Shown piece after piece: positions 17,981 to 25,732 of a stretch of 64,000 bases of DNA. The DNA is from Pedobacter sp. BAL39 (GTDB lineage Bacteria > Bacteroidota > Bacteroidia > Sphingobacteriales > Sphingobacteriaceae), in contig NZ_ABCM01000014.1 in NCBI RefSeq assembly GCF_000170795.1, positions 1 through 64,000 of the forward strand, given 5' to 3'. The translations under genes were made by a program, and so were the position numbers. Under the pieces are notes generated by a model, which ran no database searches, was not told the DNA's origin, and worked only from the letters and a program-made list of their open reading frames with translations. Positions within the stretch are counted from its first letter, which is position 1. Each line of letters begins with the position of its first letter.

Positions 17981-18136
17981 ATGTTCTTATCTTTCTTTAT
18001 TGCAATTTTTTTGGGACTCGTTAGCCCAACAGGTAATACGAATACAAATTGTTCCAGCTCTACAACTACCACTTCTAGTACCACTGGTGGACCAGGTAAT
18101 GGTGGAGAGACAGGACAGCTCCCTCCACCAAAATAA
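17981..18136 (+). CDS. Small exported or membrane peptide, Thr/Ser/Gly-rich
   Basis: A 51-residue reading frame: a hydrophobic N-terminus MFLSFFIAIFLGLVS acting as signal or anchor, then NTNTNC, a Ser/Thr run with SSSTTTTSSTT, and GGPGNGGETGQLPPPK. It ends 21 bp before a strong terminator (18158-18188), which supports a real transcription unit. A GC-rich hairpin lies about 40 bp upstream. No family is recognised. The position just before a two-component system makes a signalling peptide conceivable, but this is speculation. Confidence 0.45.
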   Translation: MFLSFFIAIFLGLVSPTGNTNTNCSSSTTTTSSTTGGPGNGGETGQLPPPK

Positions 18137-18157
18137 AATAATAAGCACAATTCAAAA

Positions 18158-18188
18158 AACCTGGTAGACATATATCTACCAGGTTTTT
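18158..18188 (+). terminator. Rho-independent terminator after the 51-aa peptide gene
   Basis: Perfect 11-bp stem AACCTGGTAGA / TCTACCAGGTT with a 6-nt loop and flanking A and T runs, so it could act in both directions. Confidence 0.85.
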
Positions 18189-18260
18189 ATAAGCTTTTTT
18201 GTATTTAATAATAGCGTTCTGAATTGTTCAAAACAAAATCCTCATCACCATCTTTTCGGC

Positions 18261-18305
18261 CTACGGTTAACCGTAAGGATTGCTAATGTTTTTTGGATTT
18301 TTTTG
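18261..18305 (+). promoter_or_regulatory. TACGG-N4-CCGTAAGGA operator with -7-like element (copy 1)
   Basis: Perfect palindrome TACGGTTAACCGTA (18262-18275), followed 20 bp after its CCGTAAG arm by TTTTTTTG (18298-18305), one mismatch from TAnnTTTG. A second copy with identical spacing lies at 21173-21218. There is no TTTG -33 box, as expected for an activator-dependent promoter. Likely target site of the adjacent LuxR-type response regulator (inference). Confidence 0.6.
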
Positions 18306-18328
18306 TGGCTTACATAATTTAATTTTTT

Positions 18329-18478
18329 ATGGCAAAAACAAGTGCGTTTCATTCAGTGAAGCAGAATGTTTATCATGACAACACACAGTGTACAGAGGGT
18401 AACAACATTGAAAAAGAGAATCGACGATCTGGAACAGGAGGCAAGCCTAAGTGTGCACATTGCTCCAGGCTAAACTAG
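18329..18478 (+). CDS. Conserved 49-residue small protein
   Basis: 49 aa starting MAKTSAFHSVKQNVYHDN and ending CAHCSRLN. It contains VYHDNTQCTEGNNIEKENRR, a GTGGKPKC stretch and a C-terminal CAHC pair, a pattern I have seen in small Sphingobacteriales proteins of unknown function. It might bind metal through Cys-x-x-Cys plus His. The start follows the predicted operator and -7 element by 23 bp, and a strong terminator follows at 18524-18549, so it is a monocistronic unit probably controlled by the neighbouring two-component system. Confidence 0.65.
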   Translation: MAKTSAFHSVKQNVYHDNTQCTEGNNIEKENRRSGTGGKPKCAHCSRLN

Positions 18479-18523
18479 TTCATCGAAGTACACTCAATTA
18501 ATTCTTGAACATCATTAAAGACT

Positions 18524-18549
18524 GCCCCTGACGACGAGTCAGGGGCTTT
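18524..18549 (+). terminator. Rho-independent terminator after the 49-aa gene
   Basis: Stem GCCCCTGAC / GTCAGGGGC with a 5-nt loop, then TTT. Confidence 0.85.
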
Positions 18550-18696
18550 ATGATATGTCAAGTATTAAAAAGCATCGCCTACTTGCAAATTGAAACTAAC
18601 AATTACATGAATTGAAATAATTCAATGAAAATATGTTCAGATATCTATTGCGATTGAATCCCTAAATTTCTATAACTTAGAGAAAAACTAAGACTC

Positions 18697-20358
18697 TTGA
18701 AACGCTTTTCTATTATTCTCGTACTCCTCACGTTCATCTACGCTTGCTCCGATAAAAAGGTATCCAAGAAAATGGTTGTTGAAAACATTGCTTATGATAA
18801 GGCTTTTGAATTTCGGGAGAATGGACGTATCGACAGCGCTTTTTTTTATTTTAACAAAGCTAAAGATATATTTTTGAGGGGAGGCGATAGTTTGGGGACG
18901 GGCAAATGTCTACTGAACATGGCCATTATCTCTACTGACAAAGGCGATTATTTTGGTGGGCAGGAACTCTCGCTCAATGCCCAGAAATTTTTTAATGAAA
19001 AGGTCAAAAATCAATATGTCTTTGTCCGTTCAAATTACAATAATCTTGGAATTGCCACCTATAAACTTAGAGATTTTAATAATTCCCTGAGGTTTTATGA
19101 TGCTGCAATACAATTTTCCAGTGACTCGTTGGATACTAGGGTATGCATGAATAATAAAGCCAAGGTCTATCAGGAGATGAAGGATTACCCAAAAGCAATT
19201 TCTATATATGAACATGTGCTGTCTCATGTCAGCAAGAATCCACGGGAATATGCAAGGGCTCTATCTAATATTGCCAGGGCAAAGTGGCAATGGCATTCCA
19301 GCTATGTCGCGGAGAAGGAATTCTTGCATGCGCTATCGATCCGTATGAAGGAAAAAGATCTCTGGGGGCTAAATGCAAGTTATGCGCATCTTTCTGATTA
19401 TTACGTTGACAGGTCACCTGAACTTGCATTGAGCTACGCGAACAAAATGTATATGGTTGCGCAAGACATTAAAAGCACGGAAGATCAGCTAACGGCACTC
19501 CAGAAGTTGATTAAACTGAGTCCTGGTGGTTCATCCAAACAATATTTTAAGGTTTACGAACTACTGCAAGATAGTATAACTAGTGTGCAGAATGCTGATA
19601 AGAATCAATTTGCGCTCATCCGGTATGAGTCCGAAAAAAATGAGGCTGACAAACTTTTGCTGCAGAAAGACAATCAAGCTAAGCGTTATCAGATCGTTCT
19701 GCTAGGATTTGGAATACTATTAACCCTTGTGATCGCCACTTTGTTATATCGTAATAGAAAGCAAAAGTTAACTCTTGAAGCAAAAAATGCAATAAGGGAT
19801 AGCCAGCTTCGCACCTCAAAAAAAGTACATGATGTAGTGGCCAACGGTCTATATCGTGTGATGACAGAGATTGAGAACCAACATGGTCTCAATCGAGAGG
19901 TTGTTTTGGACAAGATTGAACATCTCTATGAAAAGTCGCGCGACATCTCCTATGAAGATCCCTTAGCTAGTGAACAGCCGTTCAATCAGCTGATATCTGA
20001 ACTTCTTGGATCGTTTGCAAATGATAACACCAAGGTCTTGATTGCGGGAAATTCTAATGAGCTATGGAGTAAGGTGACGGAGGGCACTCGTTATGAGCTT
20101 GTGCAGATCATTCAGGAACTGATGATCAATATGAAAAAGCATAGTGGTGCGGAGAAAGTCCTATTAAGGTTTGAACGAGACGGAAATCATATTAAGATTT
20201 ACTATTCCGACAACGGCAAAGGAATGAAAAATGATACGATATTTAATAATGGCCTGAGGAATACGGGAAACCGTATAGAAACAATAAATGGAGCAATTAC
20301 CTTTGATACTGCTGTTGAAAGGGGACTTAATGTTGAGATTTCCTTCCCAGTTTCTTGA
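18697..20358 (+). CDS. TPR-containing sensor histidine kinase (LuxR-partner type)
   Basis: 553 aa from a TTG start, which gives the lipoprotein-like leader LKRFSIILVLLTFIYACSDKK (Cys17). Residues about 35-290 are tetratricopeptide-type repeats in the periplasm. A transmembrane helix (IVLLGFGILLTLVIATLLY) near residue 330 leads to the kinase core: phospho-acceptor His378 in KKVHDVVANGLYRVM, then a HATPase with ELMINMKKHSGAE, YYSDNGKGM and GLRNTGNRIE. This is the common Bacteroidota TPR-HK architecture paired with a LuxR-type regulator, which follows after 11 bp. The TPR region probably senses a periplasmic protein or peptide. TTG is the only in-frame start that preserves the signal sequence. 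Confidence 0.92.
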   Translation: MKRFSIILVLLTFIYACSDKKVSKKMVVENIAYDKAFEFRENGRIDSAFFYFNKAKDIFLRGGDSLGTGKCLLNMAIISTDKGDYFGGQELSLNAQKFFNEKVKNQYVFVRSNYNNLGIATYKLRDFNNSLRFYDAAIQFSSDSLDTRVCMNNKAKVYQEMKDYPKAISIYEHVLSHVSKNPREYARALSNIARAKWQWHSSYVAEKEFLHALSIRMKEKDLWGLNASYAHLSDYYVDRSPELALSYANKMYMVAQDIKSTEDQLTALQKLIKLSPGGSSKQYFKVYELLQDSITSVQNADKNQFALIRYESEKNEADKLLLQKDNQAKRYQIVLLGFGILLTLVIATLLYRNRKQKLTLEAKNAIRDSQLRTSKKVHDVVANGLYRVMTEIENQHGLNREVVLDKIEHLYEKSRDISYEDPLASEQPFNQLISELLGSFANDNTKVLIAGNSNELWSKVTEGTRYELVQIIQELMINMKKHSGAEKVLLRFERDGNHIKIYYSDNGKGMKNDTIFNNGLRNTGNRIETINGAITFDTAVERGLNVEISFPVS

Positions 20359-20369
20359 AATTCTAAAAA

Positions 20370-21038
20370 TTGATGTTCACAAAAGTACTAATTGCCGAAG
20401 ACCACGAAATGACCAGTATATCTGTAACCAAGACCATGAGGGATTTGGGAATATCAGAAACTGAATATACTTACTATTGTGATGATGCGCTGATGCTCAT
20501 CAAAAAGGCCATAGCAAAAGGACAACCTTTCGATCTTTTAATTACGGATCTTTCTTTTGAGGAGGATCATCGCAAACAGCGTATTTCTGGCGGTACAGAG
20601 CTCATCGCCTTAGCTAAGACGCTTCAGGCGGACCTAAAGGTTCTGGTCTTCTCTGCTGAAAATAAACCTGCGTTGGTGGATGGCTTGTTCAAAGACCTTG
20701 GTATTGATGGCTATGTACGTAAAGCAAGACATGATGCGAAGGATCTAAGAGCAGCAATGGAGACTATATTTTTAGGTAAAACCTATCTTTCTGCAGACCT
20801 GAAGCAGTCTGTAAAAGAAAAAAATACTTTTGAATTTACCAGTTTTGACATTACTATCATCAGCCTCCTTTCCGGTGGTACACTACAAAAAAATATTCCT
20901 GACTATCTTCAGGCAAATCATATAAAACCCTCCGGTTTAAGTAGCGTGGAAAAGCGCTTAAATGTAATGAAAGAAGTTCTTGGGTTTAGCAAAAACGAGC
21001 AGCTTGTGGCCTATTGTAAGGACTTCGGAATTATCTAG
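20370..21038 (+). CDS. Response regulator, receiver plus LuxR-type HTH
   Basis: 222 aa. Receiver domain residues 5-130: acidic pair in LIAEDHEM, phospho-acceptor Asp60 in LLITDLSF, Ser in VFSAENKP, Lys in YVRKARHD. The C-terminal 65 residues form a diverged LuxR/GerE HTH (FDITIISLLSGG, the SSVEKRLNVMKEVLG recognition helix, NEQLVAYCKDFGII). Paired with the upstream kinase. The nearby palindromes TACGG-N4-CCGTAAGGA at 18261 and 21173 are the best candidates for its binding sites, implying control of the 49-aa gene and the large downstream cluster. Confidence 0.92.
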   Translation: MMFTKVLIAEDHEMTSISVTKTMRDLGISETEYTYYCDDALMLIKKAIAKGQPFDLLITDLSFEEDHRKQRISGGTELIALAKTLQADLKVLVFSAENKPALVDGLFKDLGIDGYVRKARHDAKDLRAAMETIFLGKTYLSADLKQSVKEKNTFEFTSFDITIISLLSGGTLQKNIPDYLQANHIKPSGLSSVEKRLNVMKEVLGFSKNEQLVAYCKDFGII

Positions 21039-21081
21039 ATTTTCTCTTTCTGACTATTGTTAAAATCCATTTCGGGTTTGT

Positions 21082-21122
21082 AACTGGCTCAAACAGATGG
21101 TGTTTGAGCCAGTTCCTTTTTT
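21082..21122 (+). terminator. Rho-independent terminator after the response regulator
   Basis: 14-bp stem AACTGGCTCAAACA / TGTTTGAGCCAGTT, 5-nt loop, then CC and six T. It separates the two-component genes from the cluster that starts at 21258. Confidence 0.9.
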
Positions 21123-21172
21123 AGCTCTTTTCTATTTCTTTAATTACTTATTTTTTTCAAATACTTTTCATT

Positions 21173-21218
21173 CTTACGGTTTCCCGTAAGGAAAGGCTTG
21201 GGCTCCTGCCTACTTTTG
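21173..21218 (+). promoter_or_regulatory. TACGG-N4-CCGTAAGGA operator with perfect -7 box (copy 2)
   Basis: Inverted repeat CTTACGG-TTTC-CCGTAAG (21173-21190), then 20 bp, then TACTTTTG (21211-21218), an exact TAnnTTTG. Arm sequence, 4-bp spacer, trailing GGA and distance to the -7 box are the same as in copy 1 at 18261-18305. The -33 box is absent. It lies 39 bp before the first gene of the tubulin-like/Hsp70-like cluster. Confidence 0.7.
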
Positions 21219-21257
21219 GTCAACAATCATTTCCGATAAAAGATATAATCCAAAGAG

Positions 21258-22319
21258 ATGGAACTAAAATTAAAGCTCGAGCAGTTACACCAACGTGTTA
21301 ATGGCTTAAAAGATCAGATAAATACCGAAGAAGCAACAAAGAACGCGTTCGTTATGCCCTTTATTCAGATTCTGGGTTACGACATTTTCAATCCTACGGA
21401 GGTTATCCCTGAGCATATCTGTGATATCGGCACAAAAAAAGGGGAGAAAATAGATTATGTGATCAAGAAGGATGATGAACCTATCTTGATCTTTGAGTGC
21501 AAGCACTGGAAGGAGAAAGCTGATGCTCATAATTCTCAACTTCATCGCTACTATCATGTTTCAAAAGCCCGCTTCGGGGTGTTAACAAATGGTACCATAT
21601 ATAACTTCTATATGGATCTCGAAAAACCTAATATCATGGATGAGAAGCCTTTCTTTACCATTGATATCGAAGATCTTAAAGATAGTTCGATTAAAATATT
21701 GGAAGGTTTCACCAAAACGGATTACTCCCTGGAAAGTATTTTGGATTCGGCCGAAAGCCTTAAATACATAAAGTCCATTCGCAAAGAATTTGAAAACGAG
21801 ATCGAACAGCCTTCTGATGAACTAGTAAAGTTATTGGTGAATAGATTCTTCGACAAACCACTTACCTCAAATAGAATGGTTACGTTTAAAGAATATACCA
21901 GAAAAGCACTCATGCTTTCCATCAATGAATCCATCAGCGCCAGACTGAAATCCGCGTTGAGTATCAACGAAACGATTGAGAAAACTGAAGATAATAAGGT
22001 AACTCCTATAAATGAGACCGGAGATAATAAAATCGTTACTACTGAAGAAGAACTCGAAGCTTTTCAAATTGTCAAGGCGATTCTCAGGGAACGTGTAGCA
22101 GCCTCTCGTATTGCTGCCAGGGATACCCAATCCTATTTCGGTGTATTGCTTGACGATAACAATAGGAAGCCGCTTTGTAGGCTCCATTTTAATACGACAA
22201 ATAAATATTTTGAAACCTTTCCGAATGGCAAGGACGCAGGTGAAAAGCGGCTGATAACTTCCTTGGACGATATCTATCAATATAGAGAGCAGCTGCACCA
22301 AACGTTGACCAATTACTAA
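21258..22319 (+). CDS. HsdR N-terminal-like (PD-(D/E)xK) nuclease-domain protein
   Basis: 353 aa, cytoplasmic. The N-terminal 170 residues match the type I restriction enzyme R-subunit N-terminal domain: TEEATKNAFVMPFIQILGYD, VIPEHICDIG, then the PD-(D/E)xK core EKIDYVIKKDD and LIFECKHW (Asp, Glu-x-Lys), and KARFGVLTNGTIYNFY. There is no helicase domain, and no HsdM or HsdS is nearby, so it is a stand-alone member. A C-terminal region (about 260-350) has a mixed alpha/beta domain ending in RLHFNTTNKYF. First gene after the operator at 21173. A 129-bp gap separates it from the vWA-like gene, so it may be cotranscribed or separate. Confidence 0.82.
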   Translation: MELKLKLEQLHQRVNGLKDQINTEEATKNAFVMPFIQILGYDIFNPTEVIPEHICDIGTKKGEKIDYVIKKDDEPILIFECKHWKEKADAHNSQLHRYYHVSKARFGVLTNGTIYNFYMDLEKPNIMDEKPFFTIDIEDLKDSSIKILEGFTKTDYSLESILDSAESLKYIKSIRKEFENEIEQPSDELVKLLVNRFFDKPLTSNRMVTFKEYTRKALMLSINESISARLKSALSINETIEKTEDNKVTPINETGDNKIVTTEEELEAFQIVKAILRERVAASRIAARDTQSYFGVLLDDNNRKPLCRLHFNTTNKYFETFPNGKDAGEKRLITSLDDIYQYREQLHQTLTNY

Positions 22320-22448
22320 TTGAATTTAGGCAGCGTATTCCCTTAATTCTTGCCAAAAACTAAACGAGCCTCTGACTTAAGGTAGCCTATCTGAACGTCA
22401 TAGACAGGGAGATAGCAAGTCATTTTGAAGTAATTAAAGATATATAGT

Positions 22449-23798
22449 ATGAATAGAAAAAGGTCTCAACCGTGGACTGTTATATCGGTGCTTTTAATCC
22501 TAATCTCAATCAGCCTTCTTGTTCGATGTGACGGAAAAGATTCGGATAAAGACGGCATAATTGATAAAAGAGATAAATGCGTCGATGTCAAAGGGCCGAA
22601 ACCTAACGGCTGCCCCATAATCACAAAACTCGGTACGGTCCATCTATATCTCGAGATCTCCGCTAGCATGGGTGGATATCTCAATGGCGCAGCGGATTTT
22701 AAGCAGGTGATTTCCGACCTAGCCGTGAAAGTCGATAAAGAAATATCGCCATTAAAGATTCACTTTATTTCTGATTCAATCACTGATTACCAGTTTGATG
22801 CAGCTAAGTTCACGAGTGATATTGCAACTACAAAAGTAACGTTGGCTAGGAGTTCCGAGTTGCACAACATCTTTGACCAAGTAGCAAAAGCAACGAAGGC
22901 TGGAGAGATCTCCATTCTTGTTTCAGATTGTATCCTTTCTTTCCCAAATAAAGAGGTGAAGAAAAATTCCCAAGTCAACATCGAATCGTCTGGCACATTA
23001 AAGAATCATATCTATTCGACATTTATTGATCTGAAAAACAGAGGACAAGCCGCCAGTCTATACGCCTTTAGCTCAGCCTTTTTCGGCACGTACTACGACT
23101 ATCAGAATGTAAAGAAAACTTTGCCAGGAACGCAAAGGCCCTTCTATGTTTGGGTTATCGCAAAAAACAATGTTCTTCCAATATTTGATGATAAATTAAA
23201 CCAGATTCCGAATTTCAAACCTGAACAGGAGCTTCATTTCGGGTTATTGGATAAAAAAGTCAAGAGCTACCGGATATTGACTGAGTTAAATAAAAAAGGC
23301 CATTTCAAGTTGATAAAGGCAGGTAAAGCGGCCGTCAGTGATATTGGAATTGAAAACGTTGAATCAAAATCGGATCAGGACATCGCATTCTCTGCGGTAA
23401 TTGATCTCCATGAATTGCCATCATATGCAAGAAAGCTGAGTTATCTGAAAGAAAATCTTAAAGTAGAGGCGAAAGGATGTAGTGCGGTAGTGAAAATTAT
23501 GGAGCGATCACCAACGGTTCATTTAAAGAGTAAAAGGCAGCGGGCTTACTATGAAGAGGCAAGTCACGAGGTAATCATAACCATCAAGCAGCTTCGCCTG
23601 GAAAATGCGACGCTGAATTTAAGTGTACCGCTAAAATATGACTCATGGTATAAGGACTGGTCGACAATGGACGACAAAGATGTCAAGAATCTTGGAAAAA
23701 AAACTTTCTCATTAGTGCACCTGGTCGATGGCGTGATGGAAGCCTATAATAATAAAGGTGAGGACTTTATAGATCTAAAATTTCAAATTAACCAATAA
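22449..23798 (+). CDS. Membrane-anchored protein with TSP3-type motif and vWA-like domain
   Basis: 449 aa. An N-terminal hydrophobic segment (VISVLLILISISLLVRC; transmembrane anchor or imperfect lipobox) is followed by one thrombospondin-type-3/OmpA-linker calcium motif: DSDKDGIIDKRDKCVDVKG, PKPNGCP. Then comes a von Willebrand A-like fold: VHLYLEISASMGGYL in the place of the DxSxS MIDAS strand (Asp replaced by Glu), a helix with DLAVKVDKEI, and ISILVSDCILSF as the second acidic strand. The last 130 residues resemble a beta-sandwich. Predicted extracytoplasmic. It starts a run of closely spaced genes (5-37 bp gaps or overlaps until 34264). Confidence 0.7.
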   Translation: MNRKRSQPWTVISVLLILISISLLVRCDGKDSDKDGIIDKRDKCVDVKGPKPNGCPIITKLGTVHLYLEISASMGGYLNGAADFKQVISDLAVKVDKEISPLKIHFISDSITDYQFDAAKFTSDIATTKVTLARSSELHNIFDQVAKATKAGEISILVSDCILSFPNKEVKKNSQVNIESSGTLKNHIYSTFIDLKNRGQAASLYAFSSAFFGTYYDYQNVKKTLPGTQRPFYVWVIAKNNVLPIFDDKLNQIPNFKPEQELHFGLLDKKVKSYRILTELNKKGHFKLIKAGKAAVSDIGIENVESKSDQDIAFSAVIDLHELPSYARKLSYLKENLKVEAKGCSAVVKIMERSPTVHLKSKRQRAYYEEASHEVIITIKQLRLENATLNLSVPLKYDSWYKDWSTMDDKDVKNLGKKTFSLVHLVDGVMEAYNNKGEDFIDLKFQINQ

Positions 23799-23803
23799 AA
23801 AAT

Positions 23804-24187
23804 ATGTTACTCACTATTTTCTCAGGGCTTTATGAGCTCATCTCAGGATCAAATGAAGATGTTCCTGAATATTTCGATGAGGTGTACGATACCGTAGGGC
23901 AAATTACGGTGGCGGTCATTATGTTAATGATCCTGATATTTTATCTGCTGCTCGGAAGGTGGAAGCCAGTTTTTCATAAACTCGGACATTGGATCAGCAC
24001 CTTAATACTGATCATGGTAGCAGCTTTTGGTATTGCATTTATAACGGCAAGGGATGTTATCGGGGAGGTTGATGCTTATACCGTTCGCTTCTCTTTAATG
24101 AACGCCATTTTATCAGCACTCCTTTTCATCCTCCTCTCTATCATTTTCAAGCGGATGTCGGTTTTCTCCAAACGAACCCCTTTTTAA
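23804..24187 (+). CDS. Small integral membrane protein
   Basis: 127 aa with three predicted transmembrane helices: VGQITVAVIMLMILIFYLLL, WISTLILIMVAAFGIAFIT and FSLMNAILSALLFILLSIIF, joined by short charged loops, after an acidic N-terminal segment. Lies 5 bp after the vWA-like gene and 10 bp before the tubulin-like gene, so it is probably the membrane partner of one of these. No family recognised. Confidence 0.75.
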   Translation: MLLTIFSGLYELISGSNEDVPEYFDEVYDTVGQITVAVIMLMILIFYLLLGRWKPVFHKLGHWISTLILIMVAAFGIAFITARDVIGEVDAYTVRFSLMNAILSALLFILLSIIFKRMSVFSKRTPF

Positions 24188-24197
24188 CATTATAGAC

Positions 24198-25727
24198 ATG
24201 ATCAGAAACACATTTATATTTGGAATCGGTGGGACGGGTGCAAGGGTTGTACGCGCCCTTACGATGCTCCTCGCAGCTGGCTCCAAACTTAATGACACAA
24301 ATAAAGTCATTCCTATCATCATTGATGTTGATACCCGGAATGCCGATACGTCTAGAACACTTAAGGCATTAGAGGCCTACAAGTTAATTCGTAGCAAAGC
24401 GTATGCCCCACAACGTAATTCGGATGGCTCTGACAGCTCTACGGGCTTCTTTAACACCAATTTAAATACATTGAGCTCCCTGCAAACAGAGGGTTCTGAA
24501 AAAATTGATGATTCGTTTCAGCTGAAGTTTGATAACCTGGAAACTTCTTTTATAAAATACGTAGACCCAAAAGAGGAGCTTGTCAATGATGTCACAATGG
24601 ACATGCTACGTGCGCTTTATGATGATACTCCTTCCAACCACGAACGATATGAAAATACAGAACTTAATCTTCGTTTAGACGAAGGTTTTAAAGGAAATCC
24701 AAATATCGGCTGTGTAGTATTTAATGGATTGTCGTCGTTAAAAGAATATCAATTTGTAGCCAAAAGTATCAATCCAGATGACCGAATCTTCATTGTCAGC
24801 TCTATTTTCGGCGGAACCGGATCTTCCGGATTTCCTCAGCTGATCAAATTGATTAAGGGAGACGACCGTTTACGTGATATAAAAATTGGGGCGCTCACGG
24901 TGATGCCTTACTACAAAATTGAAGCAAAGAAAAAGACTGGAGGTGATGGTAAGATTAGTTCTGAAAGCTTCGATGCTAAAACAGAGGCTGCTCTTAGTTA
25001 CTATGCTAAACATATGGCCGGACAACTCAATGCACTATACCATGTTTGGGATACGGCAATAAAGCAGTATGAATATAATGCAGGGGGAGACAAACAACTC
25101 GATCCTGCTCATTTGGTGGAGATGATTGGTGCTACAGCCATCATTGATTTCGTCAATAAACCAGATGAGGCACTTGGGCAAAAAGGCGTTACTAAATATT
25201 TTGACTACGGCATCATCCAGGAAAGCTCATCTGTAGACTTCCGGCATTTCTACAATTGGTCGGCCAGTAAGATTATGCAGCCGTTAGCACTATTGTCCTA
25301 TGCGATGAAGGTCTATCTGGATTACATTCCGAATCTTACGGGGGAGGTCTTCTACAAAGATTTGTTAAAAGATAGTCTACATTCTGACTTATTCTATCAG
25401 ACGCTTTCTTCATTTTTTGATACCCATTTCAGGGGATGGTTGAAAGAAATGGCATCAAACGAACGAAAGTTTGAGCCGGTACAGCTCGACGAAAGCCTAA
25501 ATAGTTTCATTACCGGCAAGGTCATTCCGATTAAGAAAATTTTTGGCATAGTAAGAGATTCAGGTCTTAGCGCATCTTTTCTCAGCGAAAAATTGGGGAA
25601 GATTGAAGATGAGCTCAGAAAGACTATTCCTGATACAGAGAAAGAAAAAAGGTTCCTACAATTACTTAACCAGATCGCCTTAGAGTGCTACAACGTGCTG
25701 GGGGCATTACCAACAATGACAGAATAA
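24198..25727 (+). CDS. Tubulin/FtsZ-superfamily GTPase-like protein
   Basis: 509 aa. Two nucleotide-binding signatures of the tubulin superfamily are clear. The first is the N-terminal Gly loop FIFGIGGTGARVVRAL (residues about 6-21), with the following strand VIPIIIDVDTRNAD. The second is the diagnostic tubulin loop SIFGGTGSSGFPQL (about residues 203-216; consensus GGGTG[ST]G). This fits the Pfam Tubulin_2 (tubulin-like) group rather than FtsZ, being longer and lacking FtsZ's C-terminal peptide. The C-terminal 200 residues are helical. It is expected to bind GTP and perhaps polymerise. It lies directly before a giant actin/Hsp70-like ATPase gene (5-bp gap), so the two probably work together. 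Confidence 0.82.
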   Translation: MIRNTFIFGIGGTGARVVRALTMLLAAGSKLNDTNKVIPIIIDVDTRNADTSRTLKALEAYKLIRSKAYAPQRNSDGSDSSTGFFNTNLNTLSSLQTEGSEKIDDSFQLKFDNLETSFIKYVDPKEELVNDVTMDMLRALYDDTPSNHERYENTELNLRLDEGFKGNPNIGCVVFNGLSSLKEYQFVAKSINPDDRIFIVSSIFGGTGSSGFPQLIKLIKGDDRLRDIKIGALTVMPYYKIEAKKKTGGDGKISSESFDAKTEAALSYYAKHMAGQLNALYHVWDTAIKQYEYNAGGDKQLDPAHLVEMIGATAIIDFVNKPDEALGQKGVTKYFDYGIIQESSSVDFRHFYNWSASKIMQPLALLSYAMKVYLDYIPNLTGEVFYKDLLKDSLHSDLFYQTLSSFFDTHFRGWLKEMASNERKFEPVQLDESLNSFITGKVIPIKKIFGIVRDSGLSASFLSEKLGKIEDELRKTIPDTEKEKRFLQLLNQIALECYNVLGALPTMTE

Positions 25728-25732
25728 ACGAC

